A stretch of 64,000 nucleotides of DNA from NCBI GenBank assembly GCA_032716605.1, contig CM064512.1, positions 25,677,781 through 25,741,780 on the forward strand, in the 5' to 3' direction. Source of the stretch: Paralithodes platypus. Taxonomy: Eukaryota > Arthropoda > Malacostraca > Decapoda > Lithodidae. Position numbers and translations under genes: made by a program. Of the stretch, positions 31,674 to 42,327 are shown piece after piece. A model generated the notes under the pieces. The model searched no databases and was not told the DNA's origin. It saw only the letters and a program-made list of their open reading frames with translations. The stretch's first letter is position 1; each line of letters opens with the position of its first letter.

Positions 31674-32163
31674 TTAACCCTTAACTGGCGGCGCGCAACA
31701 TATGTCGAGTGAAATAAATTTGGACTAAGTGGCGGTGCACGACAGCTGTCGAGTGCCATTTTCAGCACGTAATGTTGCTGAGAGAGAGAGCTGAACGGTG
31801 GCACGAGCGTAGTAACCTTATGAACGCTCCCCACGACCACCGTGGACATACTGAACTGTATTCTACTTTCCTCCCCCCTTTCTCACTCGCTACACAGGGA
31901 ATTATGTAAGGAAATTACCTTATTTTAGGGTTTTTGCACTCGTGTTGCACGATCGTTGCAAGAGAACCAGTGGTCGTACAAGGATCGTTCGGGTGTCATT
32001 GGAAAGCTCTGTTTACGCCCTTTCAGGGATAGATACTTGTTATACGCTCTGGGTCTTATTTAGGCATGAAAATGAGCACGGAAACAACCCTATTTAGGGT
32101 TAAAACAAAATCCGCTGTGCGGTACGGTCAAATAAACCGCCTAGCCCGCCAATAAGGTGTTAA
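31674..32163 (+). mobile_element. P1 miniature element, intact copy (490 bp with TTAAs)
   Basis: TTAA at 31674-31677 and 32160-32163. Left end CCCTTAACTGGCGGC, inverted right end CACCTTATTGGCGGGC. Noncoding. The spacing from the previous P1 copy is only about 420 bp. Confidence 0.9.
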
Positions 32164-33080
32164 TTAAAACTCAAGATTTTTCCTGTCTTCGAAAGGTATT
32201 CCATCCCACTTGTTGCCACGGAGAATATTTGGTCTGAATCTTGATCTGGAAATACGGAAAATAATGAGAAGGAAATGTAAAGATGAGACTTTCTATTAGA
32301 GCTAAGCAAATATTATATTGTTATGTGTGTATAATGGCTCGGGCCTTTAAGATTGTCCTGTTAACTTTCGCTTCCATTTACTGCAGAGGATAATTTGTGT
32401 TTGGTTGAGTGGAATATCAAGAGCATAACGTTCACAAAGATAATATCTACTTTAGGACTATGCTTTCAATCCCTTTGTTCTAGCATTACATCTATGATTA
32501 CCATTTACGTACTTGTTTACAGCAGACGATGCATTAATCAATATTTGTGGTTAGCATGAATGTTGCATTATAGATATATGTTAAGTAACTATTACATACA
32601 GTATATATATTTAATTTGCTTTCCATGAATACAGCCATGCCTTATCTATATTCCAAAGCATTCTAACGCCAGTCAAGTTTAAACATGAGAAAAATTGAAC
32701 GATTCGTTTTCTACCACGAACACATACTTAGAACATTGATGTTATGAATAGTAATACAATATGATACGTCTGTTTGTAATTTGTCAATGTTAGCTAAATA
32801 TGTTTATATGCAAAAGACCCATATTCGTTTGCAAAAACTAGGTGTTGGATAGTGGGAAAATTGCAGAAAATCATCAATGTGTATACATAAAATGAAATGG
32901 GTAGTTGTAAGTCGTAAGGAAGAGAGACACCACAAATGCATATGCATTTGCAGGAACACATTAATGGTATATCACAGAGTACGATAGAAGAGAGATGGAA
33001 CTCAGAAGTGAATTTAGGAGAATCCTTTTCCAGCCGTGGCCATTTCGCATACCTTTCCTAGTTTGCCCCATTGATATGTA
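32164..33080 (+). repeat. Segment with paralogous blocks at 36120-36600
   Basis: 32164-32290 resembles 36140-36275 (TTAAAACTC, CCCACTTG.TGCCA, AATATTTGG-like, GGATCTG.AAATA.GGA blocks). 32965-33075 resembles 36475-36590 (ATTAATGG, TAGAAGAGA, ACTCAGA, CATACCTTTC, AGTTTGCC). The orientation is the same and the divergence is strong. No ORF is conserved between the two. Confidence 0.6.
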
Positions 33081-33534
33081 TACTCTCTCTGGATGAAACA
33101 ACTGCTCATTTCAGAGCCCCAAACTTGAGGTCGCCACCGCAGGGGGCAAAATTAAACCTAAACTTGGCACACGCGAGAGTTCACCAGACCAGCCCATGTT
33201 AACCTATTTAGTACGGTATCGCCTTTCTTTACTATATTCTGACTATGGTTAAACGATTATAGTCAATTTGAGAGACATGTATGAGAGTAAAGTGGAATGT
33301 TGAGAGTCTGTGACACAGACCTACGGGAGCCGTTGGCCGTAGTTGCTATGCCTCTATATTCATGCTTCATCGTGAATCTATTTTGATGTATTTTTACTTT
33401 ATTTTTTTACATTAGGTTAAGTTAGGTGTTATGTTGGTTAGGTTAGTTAATTCAATACAATTAAGTAAATATTATTGAAATAGAATCGTAAATAGGCGTG
33501 AATGTCAAGGCATAGCGGCTGCTGCCATGGCCTC
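33081..33534. other. No gene recognised
   Basis: AT-rich; nothing is identified. Confidence 0.4.
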
Positions 33535-33835
33535 CCCAGTCATTGGTAAAGTTTATGAGTGTTTATATTGCATTCTCAAGTGAATAGTAGGACTCAAATC
33601 GTGATGACAATTATGTAAACATGTAATATATGAGACATTACTACTTTCATTGGTAGAAACACAAACAAAATCATGCGCAATGCACCTCGACACAGATCCG
33701 TATACTCCTTACAGTGGCAAAGTTTAAGAGTGTTAATAGTACATGTTCAAGTAAATAGTATACCTCAAATCCTGATAACGACAATTCATTCATTTAATAT
33801 ATTGGAAAATACTACTTTTCACGGCTCTGTGTAGA
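33535..33835 (+). repeat. Diverged tandem duplication, period about 173 bp
   Basis: TGGTAAAGTTTATGAGTG...GAATAGTAGGACTCAAATC...TACTACTTTC near 33543-33650 recurs as TGGCAAAGTTTAAGAGTG...AAATAGTATACCTCAAATC...TACTACTTTTC at 33716-33820. Confidence 0.75.
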
Positions 33836-34200
33836 AACCTGTGTACAATTGTTTTGTTGGCGGCCATGTTTCTTGAGCCTGTCTAGCAGACGATGGTGTC
33901 TTCGAGGATCTGAGCCCCAGGGGGTTAGCACATCCAGGGAGTATTAGATATCTATGGTTTGCCTTTGTAAACGGCCGCCACCGGTAATACTGATGATTAA
34001 AAGCCTGTTTGTATGTTGATGCATTTATCTTTATATATCTGCATGTGCTTTTGACTATTCTCACGACGGTGAAATGTTAACTGCATGGTGGTTGTTAACT
34101 AGGGAGTACACTAAAGCAATAATAAATAAATATATAAACCTATAATTTAACCAATCAATATACCCTTCCACCCTTAAAGAAATATATTTAGTCACTACTA
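33836..34200. other. No gene recognised
   Basis: Nothing is identified. It directly precedes the foldback element. Confidence 0.4.
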
Positions 34201-35946
34201 TGGGTTTCAGAGGCCGTGTTACATGGTTTTTCGGGAATAACTTATTAACACAAATTTGGATTAGTACGATATTTTGACACAGCTTTATTCACACCCTGCC
34301 CTAATTTTCGCCAATATCGTGCATTACCAAAAGTGTAGAATTAAGGTACTTGTCCCTGTGTCATGAGGTTAAAGTCGCACCTGGTCACACCTGGATGATG
34401 AGGAAACGAACAAGGTTAGTCACCCCCCCATCTCTCTTTCTTTCCCTCTCGCTCTCTCTCTCGCTCTCTCTCTCTCTTGCTCGCTCTCTCTCTCTCTCAC
34501 TTTCTCACACATGGAAACTACGGCCACTGGCGCATGCATTATACATATAAAAATGAGGCATGCAAAATGTGTTAATTTTATATTGTATAGTGACATAACG
34601 TGAATGTAAGGACAAGAGTATGGTAGGGTGCTGGGTATATAACGACCGTGTTTCATCGATGAGCAATGGTTCGGTTGTTTCCGGGTGTTGTGTGTTTTCG
34701 TCGGGTGCCACGGGCTTACGGCAGCAGTCGTATACAGTCAGCCATACGTGACATTGGCTCCAGCAAGGCAAATTATGGCAACCATGTTGCGTCATTGTCC
34801 GCGTGGGTGTAAAAACGCATTTGTCATGCGTCTTTACTACATATACAGCAGGGAGAAAGCCGCCAATCGGCTTGTCCAATCATTTGTCCACCCTTCATGT
34901 CTCCGCTTCCTTTCGTTGTATAAAATGACCTATTAATAAAACCTGGCCACACTCACCCCTCCACATTCCTATAAACTTTGTATAAATGTCCCATTGTCCC
35001 ACCCTTCTCCTCCGTGTTTTTGTTGTATTGTTTGTTTTATTGTCGGCACCATCTTGCTCAACGTACCATCACTCATAACAATTCATGGACCTCACCTTTT
35101 TTCTAATTATGGAAGTATATCTCTACAAACGGATTTACGAATATGATTGTCTATACATCAATTACGAACCTACATATACCATTGATTATAAAGCAAGTCC
35201 CAGCCAATAATCAACCCAGATAGTAATTGCATAACGAAAATCGTACCGGTCCACGATTTTGTATAAGTGACTGTACTTACTTACCCTACACTACCCTTCC
35301 TCCCCCAACATTTTCCCATCCTCACCCCTTCCCAACCCGTAATTAATGACCAAGCGTCAACTGCCCCATCCCACCTGACATCCAACACAACCTGACGATA
35401 CGATGACCATATTACACCTTACAGTAGATGCAATATCATGCCAACACAAAACTACACAACACCTGGAAATCACCAAACCACTGCTCTTCCATCACACACG
35501 CTCGTTTTATACCCACCACCCTACCCTACTGTTGCCCTTGCAGTCAGTTTATGTCACTATCATACATTAATATAAAATTAATACATTTTGCATGCCTCAC
35601 TTTTATATGTATAATGAATGCGCCAGTGGCCGTAGTTTCCATGTGTGAGAAAGTGAGAGAGAGAGAGAGCGAGAAAGAGAGAGAGAGCGAGAGAGCGAGA
35701 GGGAAAGAAAGAGAGATGGGGGGGTGACTAACCTTGTTCGTTTCCTCATCATCCAGGTGTGACCAGGTGCGACTTTAACCTCATGACACAGGGACAAGTA
35801 CCTTAATTCTACACTTTTGGTAATGCACGATATTGGCGAAAATTAGGGCAGGGTGTGAATAAAGCTGTGTCAAAATATCGTACTAATCCAAATTTGTGTT
35901 AATAAGTTATTCCCGAAAAACCATGTAACACGGCCTCTGAAACCCA
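34201..35946. mobile_element. Foldback element with about 500-bp terminal inverted arms
   Basis: 34201 (TGGGTTTCAGAGGCCGTG) mirrors 35946 backward. The arms match closely out to about 34715 and 35430, including a CT-rich run (34430-34500) whose complement is the GA-rich run at 35645-35720, and a shared CACCTGGATGATGAGGAAAC block. The central 700 bp has no recognisable protein. I see no clear target duplication. The long arms suggest a foldback-like or other non-autonomous DNA transposon; superfamily unknown. Confidence 0.88.
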
Positions 35947-37189
35947 TTTTTTTTGTTTTTTTTAGTAGGTGCTTACTACCCCATACAACCGACAACCTCC
36001 CACAAGATGAGTTAAATCGTATAGCCAGAATAAATTAATAATCAATATTATTATTGAAATCATTTGCTTAACTACCTTGAACACTAACATCATCTTTGTA
36101 CTCTGCACTGGCGAAAATTCAATTATTTTGGCCAATATTTCAATTAAAACTCCCAGTTTTCCCCGTTGGTTCAATGACCCACTTGCTGCCAGTGAAAATA
36201 ATTGGTGGGAAGTTGGATCTGCAAATATGGATATAATATTGAGGATAATTATGTCAAGACGTGATGTGGCACTCAACTACAAGAGGTTTATTTTTCTCTG
36301 TGTAAAGATAGAGTATTACATTTACTGCATTTGCACATGCCTATATAAATATGAGGAGATAAGTGCATTAATATTGTTATACAGTCCATTAGTACTGATA
36401 TATTGTTGGATAATGGAAAACTTAAAAAATAATTAAAAACCTTGAGCGACATAATTATATTTCCACTAACAGGAATAAATTAATGGCACCGTGCGAGGAA
36501 CGCTAGAAGAGATGGAGACTCAGAGGAGGAATTACACCAATCCCTCTTCAACCGGTGCCATGTTGTATACCTTTCATGTTTGCCACCGCCGAAAACTCTT
36601 AACCCTTTAAGTAGTATGACTCATTACTTCATTATATAATGTCTATCAATGGATGAGTTTAATGAACTTAGAAATATTATGTAGGTGTTAATAAGTTAGG
36701 TAAGATGGTCTGTGTTCTTTCAATATCTACAACTTCAAAACAGCAAACAAATTGTCTAATGATTCGTCAAAATATCTTGAAATGGTTAAGACCACCAACA
36801 CTATGACGTAATTCTTATTGTCATTTTCTCTACATAAGTACATAGTGTCTCAAGTTAACCTGGAACTCCAACTGTTATTTTGTTTTCCGAAACTAGATAA
36901 ACTTGTCATGTGTGAACCAGAATACAATTATAATATAATTATGACATCGCTCCTCCTCATGAGACCGTAAATGTTGGTTAGTAAAACCACTTAGTATGTA
37001 GATTGTCATATTAATTTCGCGACTCGGTTTACAATACAAATATTTTGTAGATCCGAAATGGTTTTGTCCTTTGGTATGCTTAGCTTCAGCACGAATAAGA
37101 TAACAGGAGAGGCAGACACCTACCTACAGCATGTCACCTACCTATGTGGAGTTCGCCACACTTGCTAGTGGTACCGAGGAGCGCACCGG
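35947..37189. other. No gene recognised; holds the second paralogous block set
   Basis: 36120-36600 carries the counterparts of 32164-33080. An open frame at 36077-36436 overlaps them, but its protein is not conserved in the partner. The rest is AT-rich. Confidence 0.45.
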
Positions 37190-37412
37190 CCTTCGTTGTT
37201 GTTTAAATATTGGTGCTGCAGACTGTTCGAGGGGGCGGAGTGCTCCCCTGCGAAGATGGGCTCGTCTGGCACTATTTGTAGTTCGACATCGAGGGCTCTC
37301 TTGAAGCTGTCTAACGAGACGCCTCTCATGTCTCTTACTTGCCGCTGGAGTTTGTTGAAGAAACGTGCTCCTCTATGTGATAACCAGCTTTCTCGAAGAG
37401 AGGACTAACATG
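37190..37412 (-). pseudogene. LINE ORF2 C-terminal fragment
   Basis: In the minus strand one frame reads WLSHRGARFFNKLQRQVRDM, then GVSLDSFKRALDVEL and VPDEP. This pattern (R-x-x-x-FFN-L-x-x-x-VR, followed by S-x-x-x-FK-x-x-LD) is the end of LINE ORF2 proteins of the CR1/L2 kind. The copy begins just before this point, so only the C-terminus survives. The adjacent 50-bp direct repeat (37378-37413 and 37429-37462, ACCAGCT.TCTCG.AGAGAGGA) shows local duplication. Confidence 0.6.
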
Positions 37413-37462
37413 TTTTTTTTTTTCAGGCATATAACCAGCTCTCTCGCAGAGAGGATTAACAT

Positions 37463-37525
37463 GTTTTTTTTTTCAAGCATTTCGGTGTGTTTAGTATGTC
37501 ATCATTAATGATCTAAATAAGTATG
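37463..37525 (-). repeat. PLE-like tail fragment with degenerate hammerhead core
   Basis: On the minus strand TTAGATCATTAATGATGACAT then ACACCGAAATGC. This aligns with the PLE tails at 13.7 and 27.8 kb, with the core blocks decayed (TTAATGA for CTGATGA, GAAATGC for GAAACGT). No PLE coding sequence is adjacent. Confidence 0.5.
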
Positions 37526-38394
37526 TACAAATTAATCACCTATTAATATTATGTGTCATGATGGATGGCAACTTTATGTGAGGCATACTAATACGTGGAT
37601 GTAATACCGGTTTGTTGAACGATTTCCTTATGCCAGTTGAAGAAAATCTGAACATTTATTTCATCAATCATATTTGTCTAAAGTTTATCAAAGAATAGTT
37701 CAACCGCTTGGCTAATTGTGCAGGGAAATGGCTCGTGGTAATGTGATATACTCATTTCTAGAAAAAATGGAACATGTACAGTATTAAATATGCTTGAATG
37801 CCCTAGTAGTTGCATTATTAAATATTTGGGTCTGCAGTCATGGCCACAGATTTGTAAAATTAAAGTAAGTAGCCTAAGCACTACAAATACTCCGAGTTAA
37901 TTACGCTTCAAGGTGGATGGGACTCCTCAGCCTCGGTCGGCAACCCATCTAGTCCATCTAGCGGAGTAACTCGCATACAAATCCTTAATGATTATCTAAG
38001 GGTGAAGCAGGTTGGTGAATGGACTACTTGTGGTCAAGTGGTCAATCCTGTAAGTCCTTGAACAAAACTGTCACAGGTTGTCCTTCTCACAATGAACAGG
38101 TCCACATGGGAATGATTTGTTTATGACCACCCTCCAAAAGGGGAGTAAAGCGATTGGCATTAGATCGATAATAAAGCTAAAACAAAGATTACCTTTTTCG
38201 ACTCGCCTAACAGAGTTTGATATATGACTTGGCAGTAGTGTGCCATATTTATTGCAGCTTCAATACACAATAGTTACGGGATGGTCAACATGGCATCAGT
38301 GCAAAACAAGGTAAATCACCCACTAAACTTGTTCTGGGTTGCCCTGGTGGTAGTGAATGTCGATGATTAACGCATTGCTGATATTAATTCCTGG
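37526..38394. other. No gene recognised
   Basis: No coding sequence, repeat family or transposon end is recognised. Confidence 0.4.
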
Positions 38395-38475
38395 AGGGGT
38401 ACATGGAGAAGGGGGGGGGAGGGGGGTCGTACGGGGTTACTGGGGTAACATGGAGGGGGGTAGGGTTAGGGTCTA
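38395..38475 (+). repeat. G-rich tract
   Basis: Several runs of four to eight G including GGGGTACATGG, GGTCGTACGGGG and TAGGGTTAGGGT. Potential quadruplex former. The telomere-like TTAGGG occurs only once, so it is not a telomeric array. Confidence 0.8.
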
Positions 38476-38685
38476 ATAATGAATGAGGCTCGTAAACAGT
38501 AATGAGATCAAGGATAATTGATTATAGATGGGAGGTAATGCTTTAACATGCTTTTTATCTGTGTTTATTTGTTGTTTTATGTTGTTTTGGTGTTTTCCCT
38601 GTTCTTGCTCTGTCTTGAGTCGGCTACCCCCAAAATGGGGATTGGGCCTGAGCATATAGATAGATAGATAGACATGGGAGGTGAG
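38476..38685 (-). repeat. Dispersed repeat shared with 10148-10345, plus GATA run
   Basis: The reverse complement carries TATGCTCAGGCCCAATCCCC and GACAGAGCAAGAACAGGGAA as at 10.15-10.28 kb. It is followed by (GATA)n at 38658-38672. Confidence 0.75.
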
Positions 38686-38747
38686 GGAGAGAGAGCGACC
38701 AATTTGGTACGGAATATATATTGAATATTGTTACTGATTGTGAGGTT

Positions 38748-38766
38748 ATATATATACAGTATATAC

Positions 38767-38832
<66 letters not shown>
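38748..38832. repeat. (TA)n microsatellite
   Basis: A long TA tract, nearly uninterrupted from 38771. Confidence 0.97.
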
Positions 38833-38834
<2 letters not shown>

Positions 38835-39354
38835 AACACATAGATTAAAAGTAAAATAATTGAACTGCGTCGTTAATGTTTATATTATTCGAAATGTAAA
38901 ACGCAGCATAGGTAGAAAACAAGTTTCGAGGGTGACATTGTTAGTTATGGTTTGACATGGACCGCCAGAGCACATCATCATATACAGTAGAGCCCTGCCA
39001 GCTAGAGGGGAGGGTAATGAAGAGTGACGCACCTGAGGTATTATCCATAGGTTGTTTCACTCCTGCAAATCCAGCCTCATTTCTCGCCCTGCCTCCTCCG
39101 TACTTTAGTCCCCTTGCCCGTATATTATTCATCCCTGTATTGAGTTATTTTTTGCTAATATTGCAGTCATTGATGTATGGTGCTAGGAAGCATACCTAAA
39201 TTTCATAATGCGTCAGGTAATCCATAATGCTTATATTCGTAAGAAATGGTCCTAGTAAAATGTAATATTGTTCATTATCCCGTGTAAGCAAAGAGAGACA
39301 CTTGCAAATAATGTTACCTTTGCGTTATGCTAGCTTTAAGTTTGTGTAGACATA
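38833..39354. other. No gene recognised
   Basis: No coding sequence or repeat is recognised. Confidence 0.4.
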
Positions 39355-41149
39355 TTCATCTAGTTTTCCACAACGACCCACCAAACAATCACTCCAACAC
39401 TTGCGTGATGGAGCCATAACACGCCTATTTTCTGATATATTAACTCTGATTGGGGCAGAGATAATCTTGTTACTTTCAATGCCTCCAAGACCCAATTTCT
39501 CCTAACTACCCATCACAATCTTTCACAAGACTATACATTATCCTTCACCAATACACAAATGAACTCTTCATCTTTTCTCAATATTCTTGGTGTATCCTTT
39601 TCATCTGACTTTATTTGGAAAGATCATATTACCATCATCATCATCATCATCATCTCTGACGCCTTGTTTCCCCCTGGGAAACCCCCACTAGAGGATGGCC
39701 GTGACAGAAACGTCTCCAAGCTACTTTGTCAAGACATGCCTCCCTTGCCCGTGCCACAATGCCCCTTCCACTACGTGGAAGTTTTTCTTCAATATATTTT
39801 TCCACTTTCTTTTCCCATACCATAGGTGGTCTTCCACTACTAGCGGTTCCACTCACCTGACTCCCATATATCTTTCTTGGCATTCTATCTTCATCCATTC
39901 TCTGAACATGACCATACCACCTCAAAGTACTTCTCTTTATCCACTCAACCACACCACAATCAATGCCCAAAGCTTGCTCTTCCATTCCAAAGGACTCGTA
40001 CACTTCCCTATTACTTAGCCCATCTAGCCTATTCATGCCAGCTGCCATTCTGAAAAAGCTCATCTCCACAGCTCTCAGTTTGAAGAGGTCCTCGTTCACT
40101 ACCTCGCTACCGCCAGACGCTGCAGACGCTATGTCAACGCTCTCATGATATCGATCATAATTTGAGTATTAACTACTCATCCTCTTCATTCTTGTGCATG
40201 GCAGGTGGTTAAGAGCACGTTTAACCATCCTGTAGTTTAGTAAGTAACACTGCACGATATTTCGCTGTGTATTGACTGATAAACTTTGTGTTTATCACAA
40301 GACTCCTGCTCGGACAGGGCGCCACTAGCGCCATCTGTTGTTTTGTTTTGTTTGTAAACAAACGCTATCTTCTTAGTTGATATAAAATCGTAGCCCCTAA
40401 TTTAACCCATTACCTACTGTAGTAAGTATCAATTTAACTGCCTTGTATGTAAGTAAACTTTGCATATTAATTTGCTAATAAACAATATTGAGTACTAACT
40501 AACCTGCCTACAGGAACGAACGCCGACGCCATTTTGTAAACAAACTTTTTTTGGGGATTATACATATTAAATTCCAGCCAATTTTGTTGTAAATTTAAGT
40601 GCATTCATTTATCTTTTCCCCCTAGATATATTCTTGACTTTTTCTCCTCAGAGTGATTTTACTTTAAGCTAAGGGTGGTATTTGTACAAACTAACCTAGC
40701 CTAACCCAACCTGCCAAGCTTTTAACCTAATCCAAACCTAGCCTAGCCTATAGCCAGCCAATCTGTTGGTCTTATTAACTCTAATAGATATTGTATTTAG
40801 TATCCTACTGTAGCTATATATATCTGTAATTTTAGTTGTTGCTTGCACGATCTTGTAGTAACCTTTGACTGATACATTTTTTTATCTAAAAAGAGTAGGC
40901 TACAGTGACACCAGGGCCATCTGTTGATACAGTATATTAACCCCTTGTGTGCGGTCACACTTAATTTTTATATAATCTCTATTTGGTGAATTGTATATTT
41001 AGTTACATATTCTGATATATATATATATATTTGTGGTTAGGTTATCACACCTGGAAGCCTAATTCTGCGTATCTCAATTTTTTTGTTTTCGGTTAGGCTA
41101 TCACCCCTGATAACCTATTGTTGTGTATTTCAACATTGTTTTTGGTTGA

Positions 41150-41240
41150 AGTGATTGAAGTGTTTCTAAAGTGAGTGAAGTGTTTTAAAGTGAGTTAAGT
41201 GTTTTAAAGTGAGTTAAGTGTTTTAAAGTGAGTGAAGTGA
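41150..41240 (+). repeat. 19-bp tandem repeat in CR1 5' UTR
   Basis: About four units of AGTGAGTTAAGTGTTTTAA with minor variation, immediately before the ORF1 ATG. Tandem units in the 5' UTR could be promoter-related, but this is inference. Confidence 0.85.
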
Positions 41241-41262
41241 TCTGAAGAAACTGACTATTACC

Positions 41263-42301
41263 ATGCCTCGCACTTGTACGAACTGCGCCAGTAGGTTTGG
41301 TGAGTCCATGTTTGTTACTGTCGATCTTCAAGTCTGCCGTCTCTGCCAGCAACAAGAGAATTTGACAGTGAAATTAGATGAAGCCTACAACAAGATCAAC
41401 GTCCTCACCATGAAGCTGGAATCACTCCAAGAGTTTGTAACACTCAACGTTGGAGTACCACAAACTTCAATTGTCACCGCAACTCCAGCAGCCACCAACG
41501 CCCCAACGTCAACTGCCAACAATTAAACGCCTGCAGTAGCCATTTCATCTGATGGTTCCGATACTCAAGAAACAAATAGTAACTCTCTTCCCCCTCAAGA
41601 CAACTTCCGTGTTGTTAGGAACAACGTTTGCCCCAAGACCAGGAAACCCATACCGATTACCGAGTGTCAAAACCGCTTCCAGATACTCGCAGACTCAGAT
41701 GACGAAGCGGAAATAGAAGAAGTCCGGCTCGTGGGAGACTCGATGATACGTGGTCAGCTCACAGAGTTTTGCGCCAGAGCACCTAAGACCAGGAAGCGTT
41801 TTTTGTATCCCTGGTGGTGGTGTGGACGACGTAGTTGCTGTAGTTGACGAAGTATCTAAGCTGGCCCCTGCTAATACAATGTACGTCATCCACGTTGGAT
41901 CCAACGATGTACAGCGAACCCGGTCGGAAGATTTGCTTTTAAAGTACCAGCAGCTGATCAAGTCGTTTAAGGAGAAGTCATCAAGGATCATCGTCTCAGG
42001 AATCGTCCCCCGGCTTGGTGTAGAGAGCCGATTTTACAACATAGCCACCAGCACAAATCGTTGTCTAGCAAACCTCTGCAGGAAGGAAAACGTGGGATTC
42101 GTCGACACCTGGGACAATTTCTACTACGATGACTATTTGTTTTCGGACGATGAAGTTCATCTGAACCAGGTGGGAGCAGCACGTTTTGGGCGTCTTCTCA
42201 ACGATGCGGTGAAGGATTTTCGGAGAAGAAATCGACTCAGCACAGGACAACCAGGAAGGAGGACCGAAGACAGCGAGGGTGGCAACCTGCGAAGGATTTA
42301 A
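41263..42301 (+). pseudogene. CR1 ORF1: C2C2 zinc finger, coiled coil, SGNH hydrolase domain; one stop, one frameshift
   Basis: ORF1 proteins of CR1-group LINEs bind element RNA; many carry an esterase-like SGNH domain of unclear role. Seen here: the start MPRTCTNCASRFGE with CxxC...CRLC cysteine pairs, then a heptad-like stretch NLTVKLDEAYNKINVLTMKL, a Thr/Ala-rich linker, then VRLVGDSMIRG (SGNH block I), YVIHVGSNDV (block III with Gly and Asn) and DDEVHLNQVGAARFG (block V Asp and His). The frame is broken by a TAA at 41524-41526 and by a one-base change in the T6 run at 41799-41804; the 3' part is open as 41750-42301. Start chosen as the first ATG after the 19-bp repeats. Both lesions are minor, so the copy is young. 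Confidence 0.85.
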
Positions 42302-42327
42302 ATGCTAATCTGTCAAGAACCGCGAAT

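Noticed and set aside
31619..31849. Minus frame across the left end of a P1 element
   Set aside because: It crosses a transposon boundary and has no domain.
38455..38475. TAGGGTTAGGGT as a telomeric repeat
   Set aside because: Only one and a half units; part of a G-rich tract.
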